64,000 nucleotides of DNA from Corythucha ciliata (GCA_038030265.1 CM075939.1:42823253-42887252); one strand, 5' to 3'; shown: positions 1-12,080, counted from the first letter of the stretch. Notes: a model not told the origin generated them from the letters alone. Numbers and translations: made by a program.

Positions 1-148
1 GTCAAAAAGCACAAAAGTGGGGGGTGGGACGGATTTCCTCCCCTGCTCGAACCGTAGTACCTTGGAAAAAATGACCCTTGAGAAGGGGACCACCCCTCGA
101 TAAGTGGTTGGGAGATGGTTTTGATAATGTTTTTGTACGAGTGCCCCC
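1..148. repeat. Dispersed repeat fragment at the window edge
   Basis: This stretch resembles 36,690-36,830. Both contain a 'gtggtt.gagatggttttgataatgttttt'-like stretch followed by a C-rich end. It abuts the truncated 3' end of the gypsy element, so it is either flanking repeat DNA or part of a longer element cut off by the window. No coding potential was seen. Confidence 0.4.
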
Positions 149-158
149 TGTACTGAGA

Positions 159-942
159 TTACGAGATTGAACTAGACCTTTTGACTTTTTCGACTAATGG
201 TTCGTACTTCGAGTTTCTTACGTGCTTTTTGAGATAAACTGGTCCGGTTTTCAGGAGCCACGAGGGAGCAGAAGTACCATTTCCAGTTCGACGAGGGTGT
301 GAGAACATGCGTTCGTGTGGAGTAGCATTAGTTGATGTACAGAGTAATGAACGTATTGAGTGAAGTGCTTCATCAAGTACTGCTTCCCAGTGTTGTATAG
401 AGAGACCACGAGAGTGTAGAGCCAATTCTATAGTTCTCCACAGGACACCATTGTACCTTTGGACTTGCCCGTTACTGGCAGGATTGTAGGGAGTGGTACG
501 GCTCGACGAGATGCCGTGAGCATAGAGGAATTCCTTCATTTCAGTCGACATAAAGCTTGATCCTCTGTCTGTATGAATATAAGCCGGAGCTCCGAACATA
601 TAAATAAGAGTACATACGTAGATGTGATATAATAGTGGAGAAAGACACATCCCGACAAGGGAAAGCAAATGAAAAACGTGAAAATTCGTCTATAATAACA
701 AGGAGGTAGCGATTAGATGTTGGCGATGGCAAAGGACCTTTAAAATCAATATTCAATCTTTCGAATGGGGGTGTGGCTTTGATGAGAGTGCCCTCATTGT
801 GGTGAAATCTTGGTTTGATGGCGGCGCAATGTTTGCAAGATTCGTCACCGTGACGAATTTCATCAAAAGTATACGCCAGATTCTTACTTCGAATCCAATG
901 GTAGAAGCAAGTGATACAAGGGTGGCAGAGCGCAATGTCCAA
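159..942 (-). pseudogene. gypsy integrase (HHCC + DDE core, third acid replaced)
   Basis: Two overlapping frames (942-541 and 668-159) encode an integrase with a shift between them. The zinc-binding HHCC region reads as HP(C/G)ITCFYHWIRSKN followed by C-K-H-C. The DDE core has its first aspartate in 'LNIDFKGPL' and its second in 'IHTDRGSSF'. The third motif is 'SNGQVQRYNG', where Ty3/gypsy integrases normally have E in place of the second Q. As read, the catalytic glutamate is therefore missing. The frame then runs 'VYLKKHVRNSKYEPLVEKVK' and ends abruptly at the 33-bp LTR-like repeat. It is a truncated, inactive relic. Confidence 0.85.
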
Positions 943-949
943 TTATACA

Positions 950-1440
950 ACTTTTCAGCAGAGGTGTGGATAGACGAACAGATTCTAGAGAGTGCATCAG
1001 CTGCATAGTTATCGGACCGAGGCTTGTAAATAATATCGTATTGAAAGCAAGATAGCTCAAGACGCCACCTCATGATTTTTTCATTTTTAACTTTACCGGA
1101 GTGAGAGACATCAAACATGAAAGATACGGACCGTTGATCAGTAATTAGTTTAAAATGACGGCCTGTGAGATAGTGACGCCATTTTCGATCTGCTTCTATG
1201 ATTGCTTGAGCTTCTTTTTCAACCGATGAGTGTTTGAGCTCCGAACCAGACAGAGTTCTTGAGAAAAAAGCTACAGGACGACAGGCTTCCGATGCGTCAG
1301 TTTCTACCGTAAAAGGAATGTCTGGGTCGATACAGGAGACAAAGGATTTCTCAATGTCTAGTTTTGTAGTTTTAATCTCTCGAAAGTGCGAAGACCGTCT
1401 GATGAAAGGGGAAACGAAGAACGAATTAAAGGAACGATTT
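950..1440 (-). pseudogene. gypsy RNase H and connection region (broken)
   Basis: After the frameshift near 1,445 the minus strand reads a gypsy RNase H in pieces. Visible parts are a 'SSVEKEAQAI' stretch (E of the active site), 'KWRHYLTGRHFKLITDQRSV' (D of TDQ), and then 'MRWRLELSCFQYDIIYKP' with 'SDNYAADALSR' near 1,000. The last motif is the universal Ty3/gypsy RNase H end (Y.I.YK.G..N..ADALSR), which joins RNase H to the integrase zinc finger. The domain lies between RT and integrase as expected. Frames are interrupted between about 1,230 and 1,440. Confidence 0.75.
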
Positions 1441-2554
1441 TCCTGAGTTATGAGAGAACATCCCTATGACACGACGGAGTGATGAAGCATCGTGAGGAGG
1501 TGGAAGCTTTCTAAGAGGACTGAGACGATCGGGATCGGGCTTAATAATTCCATTCGTAATGCTGTAGCCAAGTAGGTTTATCGATGTGTTAGAGAATGAC
1601 GACTTTTCATTGTTGAGAGTAAGGTTGTACTTCTTTACAGCAGACTTCTTGAGATTTGAGTCGTGCTCTTCTTGTGTTTTGCCACAAATTGTTACGTCAT
1701 CTAAGTAGGCGTAAGTGTCTTTCCGAGCGAATAATTCCATCGATGACCATCTGGAACGCCGATACCCCGTTAGTCACTCCAAACGGAACCCGTTTGAACT
1801 GGTACAGCTGCCCGCTAGCTTCGAAAGCAGTATAGATCTTGTCCGCTTCCTTAATGGGAATCTGATAATAAGCACTTTTTACAACTATCGTACTGAAGAC
1901 TTTATTGCACGCGACGTTGTTCACAATGTCTTCTATCCGTGGAAAAGGATACGCATCGAGTAATGTGTAGCGATTAATGGTTCTTGAGTAATCCATCACC
2001 ATTCTCTTCTTGTGATTTTCATTAGATATCACGAGAACCTGAGCTCTCCAGGGAGAGGAACTGGGCTCAATGATGTCTTCTTCAAGTAAACGTGTCACCT
2101 CAGCTTCAATGAAATTGATATCAATGACAGATTGACGGCGGGATCTTGTTGCAATGGGAGTGCAGTCTGCCTTAAGGTGATTGAAAAGTGAAGCTGGTTC
2201 GACTTGAGCGACGGCTAAAGAACAGATGTTGAGGGCTTCTTTTTCACCACCGAAAACGACTTGAAGTGAGCGATGAGTCTGTAACAGGTCATGACCTATG
2301 ATGACGTCCGAACAGAGATCAGGAAGAAGCGAGAGTTCCACGTCACAGTATGAGTGATCGAGAAGAGTCAGATTGAGGTTACATCGCCCGGTTATGTTGG
2401 ACGTAAAAGACGTGGAGGCCAGAGAAACCTTTCCTGATGATGGAAGAATAGATATCCCGAGCTTCAGAGCGGTTTTGTGGTCCAGGAAGCTCAAGAAGCT
2501 ACCTGTGTCGATCAAAGCTCTTACAGAATGGCCATTGATTGTAGCAGAAACCAT
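1426..2554 (-). pseudogene. gypsy pol: retropepsin and reverse transcriptase (frameshifted)
   Basis: The first frame (2,554-1,697) opens with an aspartic-protease domain: RALIDTGSFLSFL carries the catalytic DTG/S triad, and DVIIGHDLL is the flap-side ILG-like motif. The N-terminal half of reverse transcriptase follows, with the fingers signature SSSPWRAQVLVI, then RMVMDYS and FKRVPFGVTNGVSAFQ. The first catalytic aspartate region is altered: 'FSTIVVKSAYYQIPI' has V-V-K where gypsy RTs normally have D-L-K/R. A frameshift near 1,715-1,735 moves to the next frame, which holds the intact catalytic box YLDDVTICG and the thumb region ending VIGMFSH. A further shift follows at about 1,445. This is a relic, recognised from family motifs read directly in the sequence. 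Confidence 0.85.
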
Positions 2555-3373
2555 AGTTTTAAAGAAAGACTACCGACAACTGAACAGATAACAGCGTTTG
2601 ATGACCGGGACTTAGAAGACCTGTATTCCGGTGGGGTTGATTCCTGATGAGAGTGTGATCTACAGACGACGGCAAAATGCCCTTTTTTACTGCATTTGTT
2701 GCAAATAGCGTTTCTTGCGGGACATACAGTTCGAGAGTGTTTAGTTCTGCCACAGAAATAACATTTTTGAAAGACAGCAGCGACGGTTTGATTGGTGAAT
2801 TCAGACGTTTCTTGAGGATTTTGATTCAACAGAGCATTTACAGTAGGAAATGAATTGAACGAAAGAGATTGTAAATGAGCAAGTTCCAGCGAACGGGCAC
2901 CCTGGGACGCTTGTTCCAAAGTCAGAGAAGAATTTTCGAGGAGACGTTGTCGAATTTCAGGAGACTGAAGACCATTAATAAACGCGTCTCTGATGTAATC
3001 ATCCCTATTCTGCGCGGCAGTAACAGCCTTGAATTTGCAGAAATAATGCCTGTAGGAATTGGTCGACAGACTCTGCAGTATTCTGACGACGATTGGCTAA
3101 TTTATGCCTTGCGAATATTTCGTTGACCTGTTTGTCATACATGTGTTTAAGTACGTCTACGGCTTCTTCATACGTCGAACAATTATTTATGTACTCATCG
3201 ACATTATGAGATACTCAGTTGATCAAAACTTTGAGTTTAGTAGCGTCGTTAGGCGCGGGATCCAGGCTTGAAACGAAGTTTTCGAATGTTCTGAACCAAT
3301 GATTCCATTCGGTGATGGCTGAACTTGAGTTTGGGTCAATCTCGAACCGGTCTGGTTTGAGTATGTTTTGCAT
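2521..3373 (-). pseudogene. gypsy gag with CCHC zinc knuckles (broken)
   Basis: Gag is the capsid/nucleocapsid precursor of the retrotransposon. The likely start ATG is at 3,373-3,371, and the text after it reads MQNILKPDRFEIDPN. The frame is interrupted by a TGA near 3,220 where a tryptophan codon would be expected ('VLIN*VSHNVDEY'), and it shifts again near 3,050-3,080. Downstream a capsid-like stretch (RDDYIRDAFINGLQSPEIRQ) is followed by two zinc-knuckle motifs, CYFCGRTKHSRTVC and CNKCSKKGHFAVVC, at about 2,650-2,770. The knuckles place this segment as nucleocapsid. The frame overlaps the protease frame by about 30 bp. The arrangement is typical of arthropod gypsy elements. It is non-functional as read. 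Confidence 0.8.
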
Positions 3374-3599
3374 AGTTTAAGATCAATAAATTGTACTGAG
3401 ATTACGCGATTGAACTAGACCTTTAGAAAGGTTTTATTGATCTTGAACTGACCGATAGGTTTTTGTATGGAATCAAAACATAAACAAAACATTGAAACAT
3501 ATGAGGGGGGCAGCAGATCAATAGGACAGCCCCCCTCCCCCCCCAACTTCAAGGAACCCCACCACCTCTCATGGATCCACTACTGCTCATATCACCAAT

Positions 3600-4090
3600 A
3601 ATATATTTTGAAGCACAAAAATTTTAGCAATTTTTAGAGCACCTGTACAGCCACTGTTATACCAATTTTAGGGCTTGAATAGCTAGTTTGGCTATTTTCA
3701 GCGTCTAAATAGTCAGTTTTAGCCATTTTCAGAGCGCAACGTGCACGTAAATGGTCGAATTTGCCATTTTAAGAGCAGGAATAATCAGTTTAAGCATTCT
3801 CAGGGCACGAACCATCATCAGTTTAAGTCATTTGGAGAATGCGTATAGTCAGCTTGGCCAATTTTGACGCTTGAATGGTCGATTCAGTCATTTACAGGGT
3901 GCGGGGACCGTAAACTGCTCATCAGGTATATTTTCAGGCCTGAAAGAAACGCCAGTTTTTGGCATGTTGGGGAGCGGGCGTAGTCATGTCCGTTTGGCCG
4001 TTTTTACGGTGGGCATCGCTGTGTATGTTCAGGCAGTGAATTGCTGTCAAATCATTTTTTCTGGAGCCCATCCCTTGAGCGAATCCTGAA
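3600..4090 (-). repeat. Family B ~30-bp degenerate repeat array
   Basis: Successive units of about 28-32 bp carry 'gtcagtttagccattttcag' followed by a short 'ggcgcgaat'-like link, heavily diverged. On the minus strand this is the B unit 'CTAAAAATGGCTAAACTGAC' followed by 'gattcgcgc'. The open frame across it is a by-product of the 30-bp (ten-codon) period. The 3,425-3,600 stretch before it may include 5' LTR sequence but also holds a C-rich run with no clear feature. Confidence 0.7.
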
Positions 4091-6560
4091 TCAACGCAAG
4101 CCCCCCCCCCTCACCACCACGATACACGTACACCCTTGGAAAGTCACCTAAACATTTAGAAAAAGGGTCTCACAGTAACACACATTCGCCCAGAGTGTGC
4201 AGTTATATCAGGAATTCCTAAGGGTTTACATTCTTAGTCAATCTGGGAGAATCTCAATGGCCTTGGGAAGAGAATGTCACGTGCACTGTGTACATTGCCA
4301 CCTCGTATTTTATAATTTACGTAGTAATTAGGAATTTAGGGGCAGATAAGACTGATGTAACCATCCTAAGACGACGCTCTAGATTTTTTTCAAATAAAAT
4401 TCAAAATTTGTCATTTATAAACGGGAAAAAACAAAATTTTACGACGTTTGCATCGTGAAAAAACAAAGAAGAAGCGTATTACCGCCATTAAAGGTCTATA
4501 ACTAGAAAAAAAAACGTCAGAAATTTAATTAAGGGTCACGTCCACCCACATTCAGGTTACCGAGTAGGGTGGTTTCCAAAATTATTATTCCCAGTAATTG
4601 GATGAGGGGGGTTGAAGGAGTTTTCAATTTTACCATCTGCTCGGCATTCTATTGAAGGCAGGACCCCTCCCCCCTCCCTTAGGAAGCCAGTTAAAAACAG
4701 TAAAATTGATGATTTTTTTTCTGTAGGGTGATTTTAAAAGATGAAAAATAAGAAAGGAGTGTGGAAACGAAGCCAATGGGTGGGGGAGGGTAGAAGAAAA
4801 AAAGAGAAAGAAAATGCGAAGAGCGGAATCAAGCTCGACAGCCACTTCTTTTCGCTTCGCTACAAAATAAAAGGGACACTTAATGGCGCGAAGGCAAATA
4901 CCGTGCAAAATTGATAATTGGACTATAGAGATCCAGAAGCAATCAATTCTTTCTTTCGCTGGTTAAATAACAGCTGAAGCTAAAGTTAGGTGGTGGGAAG
5001 GGAGGCAAATCCATGGCGTAGTGATGGAAAGGGTAACAGAAAAAGTGTTAGTCACATCCCCTTCCTTTTCCCTCCTCCCATTAACAACAAAAGTGGTTAT
5101 ATGTTGTTCTTTCACGCTACGGATATTTAAAATAAAATAAATCCCGGCGTACTTTCCCTTCTCTTTTGTTTTGAATGGATCGTCCTGTATGCGGTCAGAC
5201 TGGTTGCACCTGCTTTTTTTTTCAGAACCGTTACACTAACACTCTTGGCTCGAATAGTGTACGCCACACACGCACGGGATTCGAGTGTACGCCTTTCTCT
5301 TTAAACTATCCTTCCACCCACCCCCTTTCCATCACAACCCATCGACTCGCCGCCACTGGTTCCATCGAGGTTACATTTTATGATGGGGAGGATGCTGTCA
5401 GAGGCGTCTTTTCTTTTCTTTCTTAAGTTCTCTTCTTTCTTTTCTTTTTTTTTTTTTTTTTGTGGCTATTGCACCGAACACAATCGCTTTGAACGAGCGA
5501 GTTCAGGGCCAATCAAGCTCACGGGGACGCCTATTTGAAAGGCATCAGGATACCGGCTGTGTCAATTGTTTGTCCGAGTCAAAGTCAGATTGATGAAAAC
5601 TTGTTGTTTTATTCTTCAAAATTGAGAGCTTTCTAGGGAGTTTAAGTAATGAAAGAAAGTTTCAATAATTAGCGCAAATAATAGATGAGTAACCCTTCCT
5701 GGAAGTTAATTTGACGTTATCAAATCCTGTTAAGACGAAATTAAGTTTCTTTCTAAATAAAAACACCGTTCCTAATTGGAACGAAAGCATGAAAAACAAA
5801 AACAAAACAAAAAACAGTATATGCACAGAAGTTCACTCTTCCCCTCTCATTCACGTAACTGACACCCCCTAGTCGTTTAACATGCAAATTCTCTCCACGG
5901 AAGAGAATTCCTATAAGTTTTCCTGGTAAAAAACTGTTTATTTTAATATGCATCTTACACGATCCTAATAGATTACGACAACGAACTGTCAAAAATAGAA
6001 GATTTATGGACGAAATTATCGAAGGCATGAACCTTCCACCTCACCCCCCCCCCCCAATCAACAGAGTCGTTAAAACTCATGCACTTTATTTAACAATAAA
6101 GTTTATCTTTATCGATATCGAATAGAATGAAAAATTGGTAATTAAAAGTTAACGCTAAAGCCAGCAGGAGCTCCAGACGAGTTGAAGAGTTCAACAAAAA
6201 AGACACTTTATGATAGCAGGATGTCGATTAATTGCCCTTAATTGGTGAGAGGGAGGATTTACTGGCAGAAGTGACAGGTCTAGTGGGGGGGGGGGCTGGA
6301 TTTCGGATGCAAAAATTGTTCGTTTTTGAGTCTGTACAGTGATCAAAAACTGAAAATAAAATCAACGAGCCGTTAGGTAAAAAAAAAAAAACTTACTGGT
6401 TTCGCTTATTCTTAGCCATTTCCGTTCTGTTATTGTCACTTTGTAATAAATAAAAAAACAAAACAAACTAAAACTTTATGTTTTTTTAAAAATAAAAAAA
6501 AAACAACAAATTCCAACTTTCATTCACCACTCCAAAATTACGACTGCCCGCGTCGCGACG
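4091..6560. other. Intergenic, no gene recognised
   Basis: This is A+T-rich non-array DNA with long poly-T/poly-A and poly-C/poly-G runs (for example 5,430-5,461 and 6,282-6,294). Open frames here are short and unlike known proteins. If the candidate exon at 6,639-6,711 is real, this would be intron or downstream sequence of that minus-strand gene. I see nothing else to annotate. Confidence 0.5.
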
Positions 6561-6638
6561 CCGCTAGAGAAAACTCTTGAGCGAATGGGACAGTGTGGTG
6601 GAAGAGTGCGACTGGGGCGCGAAGGGGAGAGAACTCAC

Positions 6639-6711
6639 CGGCCAACCACCGAGCGACTCACGAAGAACGCGTGCCAAGTTACAAACTCTACACTACGAAA
6701 ACTCCCGGCCA
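6639..6711 (-). other. Candidate internal or 5' exon with strong splice sites
   Basis: On the minus strand a long pyrimidine tract (ttattattcttctttttctccag) ends in a textbook acceptor at 6,712-6,713. A consensus donor (CCG|GTGAGT) occurs 73 bp later at 6,638-6,633. The enclosed 73 bp is richer in CG dinucleotides than its surroundings. One of three frames is open throughout and reads about 24 residues including SVEFVTWHAFFVSRSVV. I do not recognise the protein, and it may instead be a 5' UTR exon. No neighbouring exon is identified. Confidence 0.35.
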
Positions 6712-7900
6712 CTGGAGAAAAAGAAGAATAATAAAAAAAAGAGACGTCGTTTTTTTTTTTTTTTTAGTTGCTGTACAGTTGGTGTAAATAACGATCGTTA
6801 GGGGGCGTCAGCGAATGGGAGAATGAAAAATGAGTGACTGAGGGAGTTTCAATTTTCCTGATATAAATCATGCTTCGCTTTTGTTTTTTTGTTCTTTTAT
6901 AGGTTATATCATAAAAAAGTCGATATATCAAACAATTATCTACAAGCACGCGAGTGCTCAAAGTTTCACTTGCGTGGCTCATCGGCAAATTGAGTTCGCT
7001 TTGGGACAAACCTATTTTATTAATTACGGGAAGTGGAATTTTTGATGGAACGCAGAAAGGGGGGTAACAGGGAGAGCAACCCCCCCCCCACAGCTCTTTG
7101 CATGGAGCCATGGGTGGCTCATTGATCGTGGCATCCGTCATTCAAATCAATTCTAGGGTTGGCTCGCCGTGAATAACCTAGCTAATAGTGCCTCTTTCCT
7201 CGATGGTTTCAATTGCTATAGAGGAATCGCCATCAAAAGCGATATGGAATGAAGAGACTGGAGGGAATAGAGTCGACAAAGCCTACCTGAATTCAGCTGC
7301 ATTTGAACAGACATTGTGTTCAAACGCCAGGAATCATGAAATATGGCGGTCATGAGGGGAGGGGGTGACTTTCAGGTTATTCACTGTGAAATACGTGGAT
7401 TTCTTACATGCGAAGTTATCAGAACGTTAAAGTGCGCAATGGATTTGCGGTGTACAATTTGGAAAAAATAAAAGCCAAGAAATCAGCGATCACTATTTTG
7501 CAAGGCCTTGACCGAATAGCCAGGCCTATATGAGGTTATTTATGGACTTTTTCACTTTGCGACGTTTCCTATTCAACTTTTAATGTTGTAACCAGAAAAA
7601 ACAAATAAATAAAAGGCTAGGCTGCTTTTTGGGTCAATGACACTCGTAAGAAGCCCAGCGATTGTCTTTTTGACCAAAAATAATAAAATTGAGTCAGTAG
7701 CACCGAAATGGTTTCAATGAGGTGCAGCAGAACTCTGGAAAAAGGACCCACCCAAAACTGCGGGAGTCCCCTCCCCCTCCCGCCGACACACCAAAACGCA
7801 TTGCCACATGCCATCCACCAGCTAGGTTATGCATGACGAGAGGTGATGTAGAGAAAACCGCCAATTTGCGGCTGAAATTGAGGAACATCTCAATTTAGTG
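6712..7900. other. Intergenic, no gene recognised
   Basis: Non-repetitive sequence with several short open frames, none with recognisable motifs. It contains a poly-T run (6,748-6,765) and a poly-C run (7,081-7,090). No RNA gene or conserved exon was found by reading. Confidence 0.45.
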
Positions 7901-8660
7901 ATGGCTAAGATTAGGAAGAAGCGCTATTAGCGGATAAATTAAGAAAACGTGCGGATAAATTGTAGAAAAACGCTAATAAACGGCTAAAAATGAAGAAAAT
8001 CACCAAAGTTAACAGCTGATATATAGAAAATTGCCAATTCGCGGTTCCTGAAGGCAACTTCGTATGGCTAAAATTGAGAAAAAACGCTAATTCAAGGCAC
8101 AAAAAAAAAAACCAAATTCGCGGCTGAAATTGATAAAAATTCCAATTAATGGCCAAAATTGAGAAAAATCGCTAATTTGAAATAGCAAGCTCAGCTATAA
8201 TATTGACAAAACAATGACCCCAGACAACACTGCGACAAAAATTGATAAAAAGCGCTTATTCAAATGCAATAAACAAAGAAAAGCGGCTAACAATGAGGAA
8301 AAGCGCTAATTCGCGGCTGAAATTTATAAAATACGAATTAACGGATAGGTACTTGGCCAAACTTACTAAAGTCCACGGCAAAAATGGAGAAAATATGTAA
8401 ATTTGGAGCCAAGATTGACAAAAAGCGCTCATTCACCGCAGGTTCTCACCGAGGCTGAAATAGGAGTAAAAGCGGTACTTTGCGGCTAAAAAACTAGGAA
8501 ATATTTCTCGGGTGTATTAGGGGAGAAAACTGGCTGATACGTGACTGAAACAGAACGACCGTTAATGCCCGGCAAAAATTAAAGACAAAGTGGTCATTCG
8601 CACGTAAAATGAAGTACAACGCCAATTCTCGGATCAATAGTAAAGAATCGCGCGACTAAA
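7900..8660 (+). repeat. Family A ~30-bp degenerate repeat array
   Basis: Tandem units of about 30 bp around the core GCTAATTCGCGGCTAAAATT followed by an A-rich 'gagaaaaagc' tail, strongly diverged from one another. From about 8,990 to 9,130 units resembling family C ('gaagtttcgcgaatatttca') follow. There is no coding content. Confidence 0.75.
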
Positions 8661-9130
8661 ATTGAGCTGAAGCGGCAATTATCGCCCGTGGCGTTTTTAA
8701 AAGGAGCCGACCTCACTAAATTTGTTTCTGACGTGCCGGCCCGCGCCATTAGCTGTTTGAAGGAGCAAAAATTCCAAAAATTAGCTATTTCACTCACATT
8801 TTGATGCAAAATGTGCAATTTTGCAGATTTTCTCAAAAGTAGTAGCAATTTTGTAGTGACTCGTCTCCAATGTTGCCGTTCAGCAGCTTTTTGGCCACGA
8901 AAGTTGCTTTATTGACTGACAAATTTGCTTAATCATTCAATGAAACGAATAATCAAGTTCGCAATCAAAATTATTGCTTGACGATTTCGCTGCTTACCGC
9001 CTAAAATACTTATGTCATATCTGATTATCGTCAAAAACATGAAGTTTCGCGAATATTTCACCCGGAACTTGCATTCCTATTATATATTTTGCCTCGAAAC
9101 TTGCCATTTCATGGTTTTTCATCCTTCGAA

Positions 9131-10850
9131 TATTGACTCTTTGACCAACGTTTGCAATGTTTTCTTAATCGCGTTTTGCGTAATACATATTTACAGCTTT
9201 GGAGGTTACAAGACCCCTAAGGAATTGACAAGAAAGTCTATACTGAGAAGTTTTCGGAGTGTGGGAAATATAGTTGTTTCTTTCGGTGAATAAACAATAA
9301 GAGAATTCACGCTCTGATCATGCATTCGTAATCTCATCAGATTACGGGGGGCTCCGGTGGTGAGTTGAGCGTTTACACTACAGGTTGACGATGAAGAAGG
9401 AAGGGGGAGCATTAAGGTGTGGTCCCTTCGGGTAGTACGATACCGAGAATAGCGAGATTTTCCCTCGCTTTTCCCAGTCCCCTCCCTCCACCTCAACCCT
9501 CCACGGTTTTTTTCCCCCCCTCGCTGTACATCCGACATCAATACGCCCCAGCTAGACGGTTGTAACGGCTTCGCGAGCCTGCGCGTAATACGATCAACCA
9601 TCCACCCCCTATTCCAAAGCCTTACTGCCCCCGATCTGTTAAGTGCCAACTTGACGAGAACCCAAACTCCCAACCCATAAAACCCCTTCACTCTCTTGGA
9701 TTTGTACTCTCAAACATGCCGCGCCCGGTACTTTGCTTTCAAGCATGTCCACTCTTCCCCTGGCTATAGTCTTCATAGTGATAGGGGGGGGGGGCGTAGA
9801 CAAGGTCGAGCTCGGGGAAGCTTGACTGTATATAGGGTTTTCCTTGATCAGGGGTAGTCGAATCAACCTCGCGGTAAATATTTGCTAATGAAAGGACGTT
9901 GTTTGGTCAAAGATAATATTGGTGGGAGAAATCTGATTTTGGCGAGAATTACACCCTAGGGATTCTCGAAATTTCACCAGAGTATTAACGACGGAGTGCG
10001 ACTTAATTAAGTATTTAAGTCAAGAAATTCGGCGCGAAATAAACAATAAAACTTTCGGAAAATTATTCAATCTAAGCCCACGGACCTCAAACCTGAGCGC
10101 AAGGGTGCCAATGCTCCTTAGTAAGAAATGAAAGCACAATAATTACTATTCTGAAGCAAAAAATACTTCCTGTATAATAAGGCTGGGATTGCATTTTAAA
10201 TTGCTTGCTTCAGCTATCAAAAATTTCGATTTATATTCGGGGAAATTAAACACGATCAAAGGGATTTCATTCAGGGTCAAGCTTGCCACTGTGCCTGGCG
10301 GTAAATTTCAACGTTTAAATTAAAACATCGAAAGCCAGCCTCAAAATAATTAACTTTTTTTATTAACTCAAATAAAATGTTATCGTTATCGCTACCCACG
10401 TACACGTTTTGGGAACATAAAAACGCGCTCTATGCACTTTGTTTGACTGTATGCAAGACATATACATTTCATGGAGAAACTACACGAGATTATTATTTCC
10501 TTCGCCTTCTCACCCCCTGACACTCCCCCCGTCACCGACACTTTGAACGAAACTATAAACGTAAACGAGTCACTGAAAAATGAGAAGAGTGAGAGGGAGA
10601 CCCAATTAAATGGAATGATTGACGACAATGCGTTTCTTCCTGCCAACACTCGTTATACACCGTCACTCGCCCCCCCCCCCCCGCCTACAACCATTCACCA
10701 ACAACCGTGCTAAACAAACACGACGTTGGAAGGTTGACACAACAGGTTTCTCAATTTTATAACACGAGAATCGTCTAGCCCTTATATTAAGGTCGTGCAT
10801 TGGGTGGCATGGGCAATGGGCATGGGTGTATTTAGCTCTGCACAGACAGA
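9131..10850. other. Intergenic, no gene recognised
   Basis: Mixed-composition sequence without clear repeat units, with poly-G (9,783-9,793) and poly-C (10,670-10,682) runs. The longest open frame (minus, 9,206-9,691) has no recognisable domain and an arginine/serine-rich composition, so I do not call it a gene. Confidence 0.4.
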
Positions 10851-11110
10851 AGGGATGGACAGATTTTCGCATTTGCCTGAGCCCTCGGGCGTATTTGTCT
10901 CAATCAGATAGGGGGGGGGGGCACAAGTTTCATCAAGCTTAGGGCCGCTTGGCCTAGGAGGACCAGACGCCCTACTTTCCCCGGATATTGGTCCGCCACA
11001 TTGGTCGTGTGGCTGGACCTCCTTTGAATGGACGTGCTTTTTGGCAATGAAGATAGTGTGCTACTAGCCCCAATAATCGGTTTACTCCCGTATACCAACT
11101 GACATTTTGC
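10851..11110. repeat. Dispersed repeat, copy 1
   Basis: The phrase 'gagccctcgggcgtatttgt' with 'ctcaat.aga', a G-run and then 'catcaagcttagggcc' recurs in diverged form at 15,975-16,115 ('gagccctcgaacatatttat', G-run, 'tatcgagcttatagggcg'). The two copies point to a mobile sequence whose boundaries I cannot fix. Confidence 0.5.
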
Positions 11111-11339
11111 TTTTCACGTCTCAAAATTCCGTTAGAAATCCGTCAAAATACATTTCGTCCCGTTAAAAAATGTCGCCTAAAAAGTAATGATCAGTAGCGT
11201 GCCTTATGACAGTGACGAGAGGGACAGACAGACACGCTGCCCCTCTTCCGAGGAGGTTTCTAAAAAGCTCAAAAATTGGAAAATATGGATTTGAAGGTGT
11301 GATGATCATGAATTTAGGAAAGACATTTTGAAAAATGCG

Positions 11340-12080
11340 CTCATTCAAGGCTAAAATTGAGAAAAATTTGCAAACTCGCGGTTTATGGTGCCTCTTTTAC
11401 GGTAAAAATTTAGAAAAAACGCTAACGCACTCACAAGTTTGCGGCAAAAATTGACAAAAAGTTGTCAATTGAGAAAAATCGCGATTTGTGAGAAAAATCG
11501 CACATTCGTGGCTAAAATAGGGAAAGAAACTATCCCTTGGGGAGGGGGGGGGATGATAAAACGCCAATTCACGGTATCTGGAGGCAACATAAGTGACTAA
11601 AGATTTAAAAAATCACTAATTCACGGCTTGAATTCCATAAATTGCTGCTCAAATTATGGGAAAAGCGCTGGTTTTCGGTTAAAATTGAAAAAAGCTCACA
11701 TTTCCAGCTAAAATTAAGAAAATTTGTTAATTCGCTGCAACAATTCGAAAACGTTAATTGGAGGTTAAAAGTGAGATAAAGAGCTAATTCGCAGCTAAAA
11801 TAAAAATAAAAACGCAAATAAGCTAAAATTGAGAAAAAACCCGAATTCTCAAATAAAATTGAGTAAAACCGCCAGTTCATGCTTGAAATCGAAGAAAAAA
11901 AAAACTGATTTGGTTGGGTATTTCATCATGCAATATTTCACGCTGATTCAAGTTATGATATGAGGCACTTTTATGGTTAAAATTAAGAAAAACCGGTAAT
12001 CTGATGTTCTTGGGGCAAGTCCGCGGCTAAACTTGAGAAAATCCGCTAATTCGCAGCTTAGCTTGACAAAAACGCCTGGC
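11340..12080 (+). repeat. Family A ~30-bp degenerate repeat array
   Basis: Repeated 'ctaattc.cggctaaaattgagaaaaa'-type units, plus orientation, diverged. The array reverses orientation just downstream at about 12,500. Confidence 0.75.

Larger units (their letters stand above)
149..3424 (-). mobile_element. Decayed Ty3/gypsy LTR retrotransposon
   Basis: Reading the minus strand from about 3,424 down to 149, the order is gag, protease, reverse transcriptase, RNase H, integrase. This is the Ty3/gypsy order, with integrase after RNase H. The reading frame is broken by several frameshifts and at least one stop in gag. A 33-bp direct repeat with one mismatch lies at 149-181 and 3,392-3,424, just upstream of gag and at the broken end of integrase. 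It looks like the end of the LTR (its minus-strand end is ...CA). No full LTR is visible at the integrase side, so the 3' LTR has been mostly deleted. The element cannot be autonomous. Confidence 0.85.

Noticed and set aside
9206..9691. 161-codon minus-strand frame
   Set aside because: No recognisable motif or splice context, and no sign of codon bias. Kept only as part of an unassigned stretch.
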